Below, one piece after another: positions 8,705 to 17,411 of a stretch of 64,000 nucleotides of DNA. Under the pieces are notes generated by a model. It ran no database searches, had not been told where the DNA came from, and was given only the letters and a program-made list of their open reading frames with translations. The translations under genes were made by a program, and so were the position numbers. How positions within the stretch are numbered: position 1 is the first letter of the stretch; each line of letters begins with the position of its first letter. The DNA comes from Agrococcus sp. SGAir0287. Its GTDB lineage: Bacteria; Actinomycetota; Actinomycetes; Actinomycetales; Microbacteriaceae. The stretch lies in contig NZ_CP027942.1 of the NCBI RefSeq assembly GCF_005484985.1, positions 1,054,001-1,118,000 on the forward strand, given 5' to 3'.

Positions 8705-10386
8705 CGCCCGAGCAGATCCTGGAGCGCCTCGACGAGCAGCAGCGCGAGGTGGCCCTCGCCGTGCAGGGTCCGGTGTGTGTGCTCGCGGGTGCGGGCACGG
8801 GCAAGACGCGCGCCATCACGCACCGCATCGCGTACGGCGTCGCCGTGGGCGTCTACGACCCGCGCCGCGTGCTCGCCGTCACGTTCACGACGAAGGCGGC
8901 GGGGGAGATGCGCACCCGGCTGCGCGCGCTCGGCGCCGAGGTGCAGGCGCGCACCTTCCACTCCGCCGCGCTCGCGCAGCTCGCGCACTTCTGGCCCCGC
9001 CTCGCGGGCGGGCGGATGCCGGAGGTGCTGCCGACGAAGGCCCGCACGATCGCCGACGCCGCGCTGCAGCTGCGGCTCAAGGTCGACACGGCGCAGCTGC
9101 GCGACCTCGCCGCGGAGGTCGAGTGGCGCAAGGCGCGCGCCCTGACGATCGAGCAGTACGCGGCGGGCGCGCACGGTCGCGCGCTGCCCGGCGACATGTC
9201 GGTGTCGACGATGGTCGAGCTCCACGAGACCTACGAGCGGCTGAAGGACGATCGCCGCCAGATCGACTTCGAGGACGTCATCCTCGCCACCACGGGCATG
9301 CTCGAGCGCGAGCCGATCGCGGCGGACACCGTGCGCGGGCAGTACCGCCACCTCACGGTCGACGAGTACCAGGACGTCTCGCCGCTGCAGCAGCGCCTGC
9401 TCGACGCGTGGCTCGGCGACCGCGAGGAGGTGTGCGTCGTCGGCGACCCGAGCCAGACGATCTTCGCCTTCGCCGGCGCGAATGCGCGCAGCCTCCCCGA
9501 GTTCGTCGGTCGTCACCCCGAGGCCACCGTGGTGCGGCTCGAGCACTCCCATCGCTCGACGACGCAGATCGTCGACGCGGCGAACCGCCTCATGCGCGGC
9601 CGCGACGCCATCCACCTGCGCGCCGATCGGTCGGGATCCGAGGTCGAGGTCACGATGCATCCGTCGGATTCGGCGGAGGCGCGCGCGGTCGCCGAGCGGT
9701 GCCGCACGCTCGTCGAGCGCGGCGCGCGGGCGTCGGACATCGCTGTGCTCGTGCGCTTCCACGCGCAGTCGGCGGGCATCGAGCAGGCGCTCGCCGACGC
9801 CGGTCTCTCGGTGCGCCTCGCGGGCGCGCAGCGCTTCTTCGAGCTGCCGGCCGTGCGGCAGGCGATGCTGCTGCTGCAGCAGACCCCGGACGACGGTCGC
9901 CCCCTGTTCCAGGCCGTCGTCGACGTCGTGCATCCGCTCGGATACAGTCACGAGCCGCCCGCGACCCAGGGCGAGGAGCGAGCGCGCTGGGATGCGCTCC
10001 ACGCGCTCGTGACCCTCGCCGAGGAGGCGCCGGAGGGGGCGACGGCAGCGGGGTTCGCCGCCGAGCTCGCCCGTCGCGCCGCGACCGACCACGAGCCGAG
10101 CGTCGAGGCCGTCACGATCGCGACGCTGCACGCGGCGAAGGGCCTCGAGTGGGAGCACGTGCACATGGTGGGGCTCTCGGAGGGGCTGCTGCCGATCTCG
10201 TACGCGACGAGCCTCGACGCGATCGACGAGGAGCGGCGACTGTGCTACGTCGGCATCACGCGCGCGCGGACGACGCTGCACCTCTCGCACGCCGCGGCGT
10301 CGGGGCGGATGCCGCGGACGCCGTCGCGGTTCCTGGCAGAGCTCGACACCCGCAGGACGGGTGCTGGCGCCAGCGCCGCGCGCTGA
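8701..10386 (+). CDS. uvrD2: UvrD2-like superfamily 1 DNA helicase
   Basis: A 561-aa UvrD/PcrA-type 3'-5' DNA helicase. Motifs: Walker A LAGAGTGKTR (about residue 30), TFTTKAAGEMRTRL, motif II TVDEYQDVS (about 220), VGDPSQTIFAFAGA, LEHSHRSTTQI, TLHAAKGLEWEHVH (about 476) and LCYVGITRARTTLHLS (about 514). Mycobacterial UvrD2 is about 700 aa with a C-terminal HRDC domain; this protein ends soon after motif VI and lacks it. GTG 8701 overlaps the nudC stop. Its last 131 bp overlap the 3' end of the convergent ThiF-like gene. Confidence 0.85.
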   Translation: MTPEQILERLDEQQREVALAVQGPVCVLAGAGTGKTRAITHRIAYGVAVGVYDPRRVLAVTFTTKAAGEMRTRLRALGAEVQARTFHSAALAQLAHFWPRLAGGRMPEVLPTKARTIADAALQLRLKVDTAQLRDLAAEVEWRKARALTIEQYAAGAHGRALPGDMSVSTMVELHETYERLKDDRRQIDFEDVILATTGMLEREPIAADTVRGQYRHLTVDEYQDVSPLQQRLLDAWLGDREEVCVVGDPSQTIFAFAGANARSLPEFVGRHPEATVVRLEHSHRSTTQIVDAANRLMRGRDAIHLRADRSGSEVEVTMHPSDSAEARAVAERCRTLVERGARASDIAVLVRFHAQSAGIEQALADAGLSVRLAGAQRFFELPAVRQAMLLLQQTPDDGRPLFQAVVDVVHPLGYSHEPPATQGEERARWDALHALVTLAEEAPEGATAAGFAAELARRAATDHEPSVEAVTIATLHAAKGLEWEHVHMVGLSEGLLPISYATSLDAIDEERRLCYVGITRARTTLHLSHAAASGRMPRTPSRFLAELDTRRTGAGASAAR

Positions 10387-11047
10387 GCGCCCCAGTGTCG
10401 AGCGCCACGCTCGCGCCCGAGCCCGGCTCCGCACGGCCGAGCGCATGGAGGTTCACGAGCGTCGCGACGTGGGCGACGGTCTGCGCGACCGCGGCCGCCG
10501 GCACGCCGTCGATCGGCGGCAGCCCGTGCGGCACGGCGGCCTGCGTCTCGGCGAGGTCGGCGCACCGCGGGCACGCGCCCTCGCCCGGCACCGTCCACGG
10601 CCCGATGACGATGCGCTGATCGCCGACGATCACGGGCAGGTGGGGTCGCTCGCGCCGCAGCAGCCGCTGCCGTTCGAGGTCGGGCAGCCGCCAGTCGGCG
10701 ACGGCGATAGACACGTCGACGCCGCGCTGCGCGACGCGGTGCCCGTCCTCCTCGAGCACCCGCCGCACCGTGGCGGCTACCGCGCCGAGCCCTCGGACCT
10801 CGATGCGCAGCCGCGGTCGCTCGTGCCGATCGAGCGCCGGGGCGAGGGCGGCGAGCAGCGTCGCCGCGCGCTCGTCGCCGAGCACGACCGCGGGCTCGGT
10901 CGGCACGACGCCCCGCCGCATCCGGTCCAGCAGCGCGGCGACGTCGTCGTCGACGTCGTCGAGCGTGACGACGGCGCGTTGCGCGCCGAGCCGCAGGCTC
11001 CTCGGCGACGTCCAGATGATCGGGAGGGCGGGATCCAGGCGCAGCAT
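10256..11047 (-). CDS. ThiF/cyclodehydratase-like (TOMM leader-binding-like) protein
   Basis: A 263-aa protein (MLRLDPALPIIWTSPRSLRLG...). It resembles the actinobacterial proteins annotated as ThiF-family or TOMM/cyclodehydratase-domain proteins, found in the same position in mycobacteria (Rv3196). The central RIEVRGLGAVAATVRRVLEE is a degenerate Rossmann nucleotide loop. GPWTVPGEGACPRCADL and a late HPSCGC supply a CxxC...CxC set that could bind zinc. No azole-peptide precursor or cyclodehydratase partner is visible nearby, so peptide modification is unlikely. It lies 65 nt downstream of the DUF2342 gene, probably in one transcript. The final about 25 residues are Ala/Arg-rich read-through inside uvrD2. 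Confidence 0.6.
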   Translation of the reverse strand: MLRLDPALPIIWTSPRSLRLGAQRAVVTLDDVDDDVAALLDRMRRGVVPTEPAVVLGDERAATLLAALAPALDRHERPRLRIEVRGLGAVAATVRRVLEEDGHRVAQRGVDVSIAVADWRLPDLERQRLLRRERPHLPVIVGDQRIVIGPWTVPGEGACPRCADLAETQAAVPHGLPPIDGVPAAAVAQTVAHVATLVNLHALGRAEPGSGASVALDTGALSARRWRQHPSCGCRALPGTATASAASAPTPRRARGAASSARA

Positions 11048-11112
11048 GCCCGAGAGGATGCCCAGGCAGGCGGGCGCGGGCGCGCGGCTGTCCACAGCCG
11101 CCGCCGGAGCGC

Positions 11113-12477
11113 TCAGTCGGCCGTGCCGTCCTCGCGCTCGTGCGGGCGATCGTCGCGGTCGTCGGCGAGCAGGTCCTCGAGCGCGCGGTCGACGTCGTCC
11201 GGCTCGGGCGCGCCGCCCTGCAGGCTCGCGATGAGGCGCGAGGGGTCGTCGACGTCCTCCGAGGTGGGCAGGAGGTCGGGATGCGCCCACAGCGCGTCGC
11301 GCCGCTCGGCGCCGACCGACTCCGTCACCTGTCGCCAGAACGCCGACGCCTCGCGCAGCCGGCGCGGGCGGATCTCGAGGCCGACGAGCGTGCCGAAGGC
11401 GCGCTCGGCCGGGCCGCCGGTCGCGCGGCGGCGACGCACGGCCTCCGCGATCGCGTCGCGGCGGGGAAGCCTCGCAGTCGCCTCCGTCGTCACGGCGTCG
11501 ACCCATCCCTCGACGAGCGCGATCGTCGTCTCGAGGCGTGCGAGGCTCAGCAGCTGCTCCTCGGACTTCGGCGGGATGAGCGAGCCCGACGAGAGCGCCT
11601 CGCGCAGCTGCTCGGGGTTCTGCAGGTTCGACAAGTCGAGCTCGCTCGCGAGCTCCTCGAGCCGCTCGACGTCGATGCGGATGCCCTCGGCGTACTCGCG
11701 CACCTGCGACAGCACATGGAGGCGCAGCCACTTCGCATGGTGGAAGAGCCGCGCGTGCGCGAGCTCGCGCGTCGCGAGCCAGATGTGCACCTGGTCGGCG
11801 GGGATCTCGAGGCTCTCGGGCAGGCCCTGCAGGTTGACGGGCAGGATCGCCGCCTGCTCGTCGAGCAGCGGGAAGCCCACGTCGCCGCCGGAGAGCACCT
11901 CGCTCGCGAGGCGGCCGACGACCTGCCCGAGCTGCATGGCGAAGAGCGTGCCGCCGACGTTGCGCAGGAGCCTGCCGGCGCCGGCGATCATCGCCTGCGC
12001 CTCCTCGGGCGCCTGCTGGCGCATCGCGTCGGTGAGCGCGTCGGCGATGGAGGAGGCGACGGGCTCGCTCATCTCCTGCCAGACGGGCATCGTCGCCTCC
12101 GCCCACTGCTGGCGGGACAGGAGGGTGATCTCGGAGATGGTGCCGATGTCGGTGACGACGTCGAGCCACGTGGCTGCGAGGCGCGCCGCCTGCTGCACGG
12201 CCTCGCGCTCCTCGCTCGAGACCGAGCCGGGATCGCGGCTGACGACCTGCAGCGCCTGCTGGCGCGCGACCGACCAGTCGATGCCGTCGCCCGTGCGCTG
12301 CAACGCGCTCTGCAGCTGCGCCATGAGCTGCTGGAGCAGCGCGGGGTCGGCGGGGATGCCGGCTGCCGCGCCGAGCTGCTGGGGATCGATCTGCCCGCCG
12401 AGGAACTGCTGCAGCATGTCGCGCAGCTCGTCCTCCGGATCGCGATCCGGGTCCTGGTCGGGGGACTGATCGGCCAT
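11113..12477 (-). CDS. DUF2342 zinc-dependent metalloprotease-like protein
   Basis: A 454-aa protein of the DUF2342/coenzyme F420-biosynthesis-associated family, annotated as predicted zinc-dependent metalloproteases (mycobacterial Rv3195). The N-terminus is acidic and Asp/Gln-rich. The helical core contains GTLFAMQLGQVVGRLASEVL and the family signature ATRELAHARLFHHAKWL, where an HExxH-like element is expected (here RELAHxRLFxH). The strongly acidic tail ends GTAD. No signal peptide or membrane helix is visible, so it is cytosolic. ATG 12477 has TAGCGT 6 nt upstream and no Shine-Dalgarno. It heads a two-gene unit with the ThiF-like gene and is divergent from the PDZ-Lon protease. Confidence 0.8.
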   Translation of the reverse strand: MADQSPDQDPDRDPEDELRDMLQQFLGGQIDPQQLGAAAGIPADPALLQQLMAQLQSALQRTGDGIDWSVARQQALQVVSRDPGSVSSEEREAVQQAARLAATWLDVVTDIGTISEITLLSRQQWAEATMPVWQEMSEPVASSIADALTDAMRQQAPEEAQAMIAGAGRLLRNVGGTLFAMQLGQVVGRLASEVLSGGDVGFPLLDEQAAILPVNLQGLPESLEIPADQVHIWLATRELAHARLFHHAKWLRLHVLSQVREYAEGIRIDVERLEELASELDLSNLQNPEQLREALSSGSLIPPKSEEQLLSLARLETTIALVEGWVDAVTTEATARLPRRDAIAEAVRRRRATGGPAERAFGTLVGLEIRPRRLREASAFWRQVTESVGAERRDALWAHPDLLPTSEDVDDPSRLIASLQGGAPEPDDVDRALEDLLADDRDDRPHEREDGTAD

Positions 12478-12483
12478 GCCACT

Positions 12484-12489
12484 ACGCTA
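12484..12489 (-). promoter_or_regulatory. -10 box of the DUF2342 gene (leaderless)
   Basis: TAGCGT on the minus strand, 6 nt before the ATG at 12477. Confidence 0.45.
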
Positions 12490-12560
12490 GCGCCGGGCTC
12501 GCGCCGGGCGGGCCGAGCGCGGCCACGCGAGCCTGCGCCGATGGCGAACAGGAGGCCGGG

Positions 12561-13625
12561 ATGCTGTTCCCCCGACGCCGCGATCGCTCGGCCATCGCCG
12601 GCTGGGCGGCGGTCTTCGCCTCCCTCGGGGCGCTCCTGGGCATGGCCTTCCTGCCGTCGCCGTACGTCGTCGAGCAGCCCGGCCCGACGTTCGACACGCT
12701 CGGGGAGACCGATGCCGGCCCCCTCATCACCGTGCCCGCGGACCTCGACCATCCGGACTCCGAGGGCTCGCTCACGCTGCTCACCGTCTCCATCGCGGGG
12801 AACCCGCAGCGGCCCCTGACGTGGGTGGAGGTCGCCGGTGCCTTCCTCGACCCCGCGGACGAGATCCTGCCGATGGATGCCGTGTACGCGCCGGACGAGA
12901 CGATCGAGCAGTCGAACGAGGCCGGCCGCGTCGAGATGCAGTCGTCGCAGGCCGCGGCGATCGCCGCGGCGCTCCTCCACGAGGGGTACGAGATCGACGC
13001 GGAGGTGACGATCGCGGAGGTGCTCGCGGGCAGCCCCGCCGAGGGGCGGCTCGAGGTGGGCGACCGCATCCTCTCCGTGAACGGCGAGACCGCCTACGAC
13101 GTGTACTCGATCCGCGAGGCGATCGCCGCGGTCGACGGCGCCTCGACGTTCGACGTCGAGCGCGACGGCGAGCGGCTGACCGTGACGATCGAGCCGATCG
13201 AGGAGCAGGGCCAGCGGCTCGTGGGCATCGTGCCGCAGAACGCGTTCACCTTCCCCATCGACGTCTCCATCGAGCTGCCGAACGTCGGCGGGCCGAGCGC
13301 GGGCATGATGTTCGCCCTCGGCATCGTGGACCGCCTCACGCCGGGATCCCTCACGGGCGGCGTCGACTGGGCGGGCACGGGCACGATCTCCGCGACGGGC
13401 GACGTCGGTCCGATCGGCGGCATCGAGCAGAAGATGCACGGCGCCCTCGACTCGGGCGCGGACTGGTTCCTCGCACCCGTCGAGAACTGCGGCGAGGTCG
13501 TCGGCAACGTGCCGGACGGCTTGCGGGTCGTCGCCGTGGACACGCTCGACGACGCGATGACGGCGATCGAGACCGTCGCGGCAGGCGGCGACGTCGACGC
13601 GCTGCCCACCTGCACCGCCGGCTGA
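12561..13625 (+). CDS. Membrane-anchored PDZ-Lon-type serine protease (YlbL family)
   Basis: A 354-aa protein. One N-terminal membrane helix (AVFASLGALLGMAFLPS, about residues 15-35) is followed by the conserved YVVEQPGPTFDTLG. A PDZ domain covers about 150-210 (AGSPAEGRLEVGDRILSVNG). The C-terminal Lon-type proteolytic domain has the catalytic serine in NVGGPSAGMMFALG and the lysine in GIEQKMHGAL. The active site should face outside the membrane. YlbL in Bacillus degrades the checkpoint inhibitor YneA; the actinobacterial substrate is unknown. GGAGG at 12551-12555 sets the ATG at 12561. Placement between DUF2342 and UPF0182 is conserved in actinobacteria. Confidence 0.87.
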   Translation: MLFPRRRDRSAIAGWAAVFASLGALLGMAFLPSPYVVEQPGPTFDTLGETDAGPLITVPADLDHPDSEGSLTLLTVSIAGNPQRPLTWVEVAGAFLDPADEILPMDAVYAPDETIEQSNEAGRVEMQSSQAAAIAAALLHEGYEIDAEVTIAEVLAGSPAEGRLEVGDRILSVNGETAYDVYSIREAIAAVDGASTFDVERDGERLTVTIEPIEEQGQRLVGIVPQNAFTFPIDVSIELPNVGGPSAGMMFALGIVDRLTPGSLTGGVDWAGTGTISATGDVGPIGGIEQKMHGALDSGADWFLAPVENCGEVVGNVPDGLRVVAVDTLDDAMTAIETVAAGGDVDALPTCTAG

Positions 13626-13728
13626 CGCGGGGCGCGGATGCGCGGGCTGCGCCCTCGGCGGACGCGCCGACGGGGGCCATAGGCTCCGCGGATAGGATGC
13701 GGGAACCCCTCGTCGACCCTGGAGACTC

Positions 13729-16700
13729 GTGTCCGACACCGCTCGTCCTGCGCAGCCAGCCCTGCGCCGCTCGCCCCTCATCATCACGCTCGCGGTCGTC
13801 GCGGCGATCGTGGTGGGCTTCATGCTCTTCTCCGGCTTCTACGCCGACGTCCTCTGGTTCGACCAGCTCGGCTTCGTGCAGGTGCTGCAGGTGCGCTGGC
13901 TCGCGATGGCGACGATGTTCGCCATCGGGTTCCTCGGCATGGCCGTGCCGCTCGCGATCGCGATGCAGGTCGCCTTCCGCTCGCGCCCCATGTACGCGCA
14001 GCTCTCGAGCCAGCTCGACCGCTACCAGGAGCTCGTCGCACCGCTGCGCCGGCTCGCCATGTGGGTCGTGCCCGCCGTCTTCGGCCTGTTCGCCGGCCTC
14101 GCGGCCGCGTCGCGCTGGGACACGGCGCTGCTGTGGCTCAACCGCCAGCCGTTCGGTCAGACCGACGCGCAGTTCGGCCTCGACGCCGGCTTCTACGTCT
14201 TCGAGCTCCCCCTGTACCAGGAGATCGTCTCGTTCGTGCTCGCCGTGCTCTTCGCGTGCGGGCTCGCGACGATCGCGACCGCGTACCTCTACGGCGCCGT
14301 TCGCGTCACGGGTCGCGAGCTGCGCATCTCGCGCAGCGCCCGCATCCAGATCGGCGTCATCGTCGCGCTGTGGATGGCGGCGTTCGCGGTGAGCCAGTGG
14401 CTCAGCCAGTATCAGACGCTCACGTCGTCCTCGCTCGGCGGCGAGGTCTCCACGGGCCCCGGCTTCACCGAGGCCAACGCCGGCATCCCCGGCATGCAGA
14501 TCATCGCCGGGATCGCGGCGCTCGTCGCGGTCTTCTTCGTCATCACGGCGATCATCGGCCGCTGGCGCCTGTCGATCGTGGGCACGGCGCTGCTCGTGGT
14601 CGCCTCGATCATCATCGGCTTCGGCTACCCGGCGATCATCCAGCGCATCCAGGTCGACCCGTCGGCCGGCACGCTCGAGCAGCCGTACATCCAGGCGAGC
14701 ATCGATGCGACGCGCGCCGCCTACGGCGTCGACGACATGACCGAGGTCGACGTCGACATCGCCACGAACCCCGAGGCGGGCGCGCTCGCGGCCGACCAGG
14801 CGACGACGGCGAACATCCGCCTGCAGGACCCTGAGGTCGTGGGCGTCGCGTTCTCGGCGCTGCAGGGCCTCCGCCAGTACTACGCGTTCGAGGAGTCGCT
14901 CGACGTCGACCGCTACCAGATCGACGGGCAGACGCAGGATGCCGTCGTGGCACTGCGCGAGCTGAACCCCGAGTTCCTCGCGCAGCAGGACTGGTACAAC
15001 CAGCACATCGTCTACACCTACGGCTACGGCCTCGTGGGTGCGTACGGCAACCAGCGCGCGGCGGACGGCCGGCCGGTCTTCCTGCAGTCGGGCATCCCGC
15101 AGACGGGGCAGCTGGGCGACTTCGAGCCGCGCATCTACTTCGGCGAGAACAGCCCCGAGTACTCGATCGTCGGCGGCGGCACGCAGGAGGACGAGTCGGC
15201 AGAGCCGGCGGTCATCCCGTCGGACGACGCGACCGCGTCGGACGCCCCGACCGCGTCGGACGACCCGGCTGCCAGCGAGGACCCCGCAGCCTCGACGGAT
15301 CCCTCCGCCTCCGCGGATCCCGACGCGTCGCAGGATCCCGACGCGCCCGAGCCGCCCGCCGACGGCGCCGACGGCAACATCGGCGCGGGTACCGTCACTC
15401 CGTACCAGGGCGACGGCGGCCCGGAGGTCGGCGGGTTCCTCTCGCGCCTCGTCTACGCGATCAAGTTCCAGTCCGAGCAGATCCTCTTCTCGAACGCCGT
15501 CGCGGACGACTCGCAGATCCTCTACAACCGCAACCCGCTCGACCGCGTGCAGCAGGTCGCGCCGTACCTGACGCTCGACCAGGACCCGTACCCCACGGTC
15601 GTCGACGGCGAGCTCGTGTGGATCGTCGACGGCTACACCACGTCGTCGCAGTATCCGTACTCGGCGCAGACGTCGCTCGCGGCGGCGATCCAGGACTCGT
15701 CGAACCCGAACCCGACGGTGACGGCGAACGACACGATCAACTACATCCGCAACTCGGTGAAGGTCGTCGTCAACGCGTTCGACGGCTCGGTCACCATGTA
15801 CGCGTGGGACCCCGAGGACCCCATCCTGCAGGCGTACCAGCAGATCTACCCCGGCACCCTGCAGCCCGTGAGCGCGATGTCGGGCGACCTGCTCGCCCAC
15901 GTGCGCTATCCGGCGGATCTCTTCAAGGTGCAGCGCGCCATCCTCGGCGAGTACCACGTCACGAACGCGAGCGCGTTCTACTCCGGCAACGACGTCTGGA
16001 CGACGCCGGAGAACCCGACGAACGCCGACGGCAACGACACCGACCAGCCGCCGTACTACCTGACGATGGCCATCAACGGGGAGGCGCCGGCGTACTCGCT
16101 CTACACGACGTTCATCCCGCCGTCGAGCGACCGCGAGCTGCTCTACGGGTACCTGTCCGTCAACTCCGACGCGGGATCGACCGACGGCGAGGTGTCCGAC
16201 ACGTACGGGCAGCTCACGCTGCAGAACATCCCGGAGGATCAGCAGATCCCGGGCCCGGGCCAGGCGCAGAACAACTTCGACACCGACGCCACGGTCGGCA
16301 ACCTGCTGAACATCCTCCAGCAGGGGCAGTCGCGGGTGGTCTACGGCAACCTGCTGACGCTGCCCGTCGGCGGCGGCATGCTCTACGTGCAGCCCGTCTA
16401 CCTGCAGTCGACCGGCTCGACCTCGTATCCCGTGCTCCAGCGCGTGCTCGTGTCCTTCGGCAACGAGATCGCCTTCGAGGAGACCCTCGACGCAGCGCTC
16501 GACGCGCTGTTCGGCGGCGACTCGGGTGCCGTGGCCCCCGACGCGGGCGTCGATCCCGTCGAGCCGGGCCAGGGCGACGGCGAGGGCGATGGCAGCACCG
16601 GCGGGACCGGCGGCGAGGCCAGCGGCGACCTCCAGGCGCAGCTCCAGGCGGCGCTGCAGGAGGCTGCGACGGCGCTCGACGACCGGCAGGCGGCCTACGC

Positions 16701-16824
16701 GGACAACGACCTCGTCGCGGCCGCAGAGGCCGACGAGCGGCTGCAGCAGGCCGTGACCGAGGCGAACTCGCTCATCGAGCAGCTCTCCGGGCTGCCGGCG
16801 GAGGATGCCGCCACAACGCCGTAG
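13729..16824 (+). CDS. UPF0182 family large membrane protein
   Basis: A 1031-aa UPF0182 protein (mycobacterial Rv3193c). About seven membrane helices lie in the first 300 residues (LIITLAVVAAIVVGFMLFSG, MATMFAIGFLGMAVPLAIAM and so on), followed by a large exported domain with the family's tyrosine- and proline-rich segments (DWYNQHIVYTYGYGLVGAYG). Around residues 485-560 there is a family-atypical acidic linker of repeated Ala-Ser-x-Asp-Pro units. The tail is a Gly/Asp/Glu-rich spacer plus an Ala/Gln-rich helix. Function is unknown. GTG 13729 is chosen from the ORF limit and GGAG at 13721. A TAGGAT hexamer lies about 30 nt further upstream. Confidence 0.9.
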   Translation: MSDTARPAQPALRRSPLIITLAVVAAIVVGFMLFSGFYADVLWFDQLGFVQVLQVRWLAMATMFAIGFLGMAVPLAIAMQVAFRSRPMYAQLSSQLDRYQELVAPLRRLAMWVVPAVFGLFAGLAAASRWDTALLWLNRQPFGQTDAQFGLDAGFYVFELPLYQEIVSFVLAVLFACGLATIATAYLYGAVRVTGRELRISRSARIQIGVIVALWMAAFAVSQWLSQYQTLTSSSLGGEVSTGPGFTEANAGIPGMQIIAGIAALVAVFFVITAIIGRWRLSIVGTALLVVASIIIGFGYPAIIQRIQVDPSAGTLEQPYIQASIDATRAAYGVDDMTEVDVDIATNPEAGALAADQATTANIRLQDPEVVGVAFSALQGLRQYYAFEESLDVDRYQIDGQTQDAVVALRELNPEFLAQQDWYNQHIVYTYGYGLVGAYGNQRAADGRPVFLQSGIPQTGQLGDFEPRIYFGENSPEYSIVGGGTQEDESAEPAVIPSDDATASDAPTASDDPAASEDPAASTDPSASADPDASQDPDAPEPPADGADGNIGAGTVTPYQGDGGPEVGGFLSRLVYAIKFQSEQILFSNAVADDSQILYNRNPLDRVQQVAPYLTLDQDPYPTVVDGELVWIVDGYTTSSQYPYSAQTSLAAAIQDSSNPNPTVTANDTINYIRNSVKVVVNAFDGSVTMYAWDPEDPILQAYQQIYPGTLQPVSAMSGDLLAHVRYPADLFKVQRAILGEYHVTNASAFYSGNDVWTTPENPTNADGNDTDQPPYYLTMAINGEAPAYSLYTTFIPPSSDRELLYGYLSVNSDAGSTDGEVSDTYGQLTLQNIPEDQQIPGPGQAQNNFDTDATVGNLLNILQQGQSRVVYGNLLTLPVGGGMLYVQPVYLQSTGSTSYPVLQRVLVSFGNEIAFEETLDAALDALFGGDSGAVAPDAGVDPVEPGQGDGEGDGSTGGTGGEASGDLQAQLQAALQEAATALDDRQAAYADNDLVAAAEADERLQQAVTEANSLIEQLSGLPAEDAATTP

Positions 16825-16869
16825 GCGAACGCATCCACCCCGTGGTTCGAGACGGGCTCGAAGCCGTGC

Positions 16870-16875
16870 TAGAGT
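16870..16875 (+). promoter_or_regulatory. -10 box of the initiator tRNA gene
   Basis: TAGAGT ends 12 nt before the tRNA. A TTCGAG -35-like element (16846-16851) lies 18 nt upstream. The promoter sits in the gap after the UPF0182 stop, so the tRNA has its own transcript. Confidence 0.45.
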
Positions 16876-16887
16876 CGTATCTCGTGC

Positions 16888-16964
16888 CGCGGGGTGGAGC
16901 AGTTCGGTAGCTCGCCGGGCTCATAACCCGGAGGTCGCAGGTTCAAATCCTGTCCCCGCAACCA
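16888..16964 (+). tRNA. Initiator tRNA-fMet (anticodon CAT)
   Basis: 77 nt fold as a cloverleaf with loop CTCATAA, giving anticodon CAT. Initiator hallmarks are visible: an unpaired C1-A72 at the acceptor end (CGCGGGG... / ...CCCCGCA) and three G-C pairs at the bottom of the anticodon stem (CCGGG/CCCGG). The T loop is GTTCAAATC and the 3' CCA is encoded (ACCA). A perfect hairpin follows immediately. Confidence 0.95.
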
Positions 16965-16970
16965 TGTGAC

Positions 16971-17002
16971 GCAGAAGGCCCGCCTGATGGCGGGCCTTCT
17001 GC
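16971..17002 (+). terminator. Hairpin terminator after tRNA-fMet
   Basis: Perfect 14-bp inverted repeat (GCAGAAGGCCCGCC with loop TGAT) starting 7 nt after the tRNA. There is no T tract, as is common for high-G+C actinobacterial terminators. Confidence 0.8.
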
Positions 17003-17032
17003 ATTGGCACGATGGCCGACGGAGGGGAGCGG

Positions 17033-17374
17033 ATGCAGCAGTCCCGACCTCCCGTGCTCGGCCCCGTGATCGACGACGAGACCCGCTGCGTCCACTGGTC
17101 GTCGCCCCTCGACGTCGTCGCCATCCGCTTCGCGTGCTGCGACGCGTTCTACCCGTGCGACGCCTGCCATGCGGAGGCAGCGGATCACCCGGCGACGACG
17201 TGGCCGGCGGATGCACGCGCCGAGGTCGGGGCGATGTGCGGCGTCTGCGGGCACCTGCTGACGATCGACGCCTACGGCCTCGCCGACGCGTGCCCGGCGT
17301 GCGCAGCGCCGTTCAACCCCGGCTGCGCGCTGCACTGGCACCGGTACTTCGACGGCCCGCCTCCCAGCGCCTGA
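17033..17374 (+). CDS. CHY-type zinc finger protein
   Basis: A 113-aa protein starting MQQSRPPVLG. It contains the CHY zinc-finger pattern: RCVHWSSPLDVVAIRFACC, YPCDACHAE, MCGVCGHLL, ACPACAAPFNPGC and LHWHRYF, enough Cys/His to bind several zinc ions. Bacterial CHY proteins are small and mostly uncharacterised; the yeast relative Hot13 is a zinc-linked redox helper in mitochondria. The ATG at 17033 is preferred over the in-frame ATG at 17012 because GGAGGGGAG lies 5-6 nt upstream. No signal peptide or membrane helix. Confidence 0.8.
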   Translation: MQQSRPPVLGPVIDDETRCVHWSSPLDVVAIRFACCDAFYPCDACHAEAADHPATTWPADARAEVGAMCGVCGHLLTIDAYGLADACPACAAPFNPGCALHWHRYFDGPPPSA

Positions 17375-17411
17375 GCGCGGGGGAGACGGGCCGACGGATG
17401 CGGTGCCGCGG

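Noticed and set aside
10256..11047. TOMM/azole-peptide biosynthetic cluster
   Set aside because: Only the ThiF/cyclodehydratase-like protein occurs, in a conserved housekeeping neighbourhood; no precursor peptide, YcaO or dehydrogenase is seen.
16869..17341. Minus-strand frames across the initiator tRNA
   Set aside because: They cover a tRNA and a terminator hairpin and lie antisense to the CHY zinc-finger gene.
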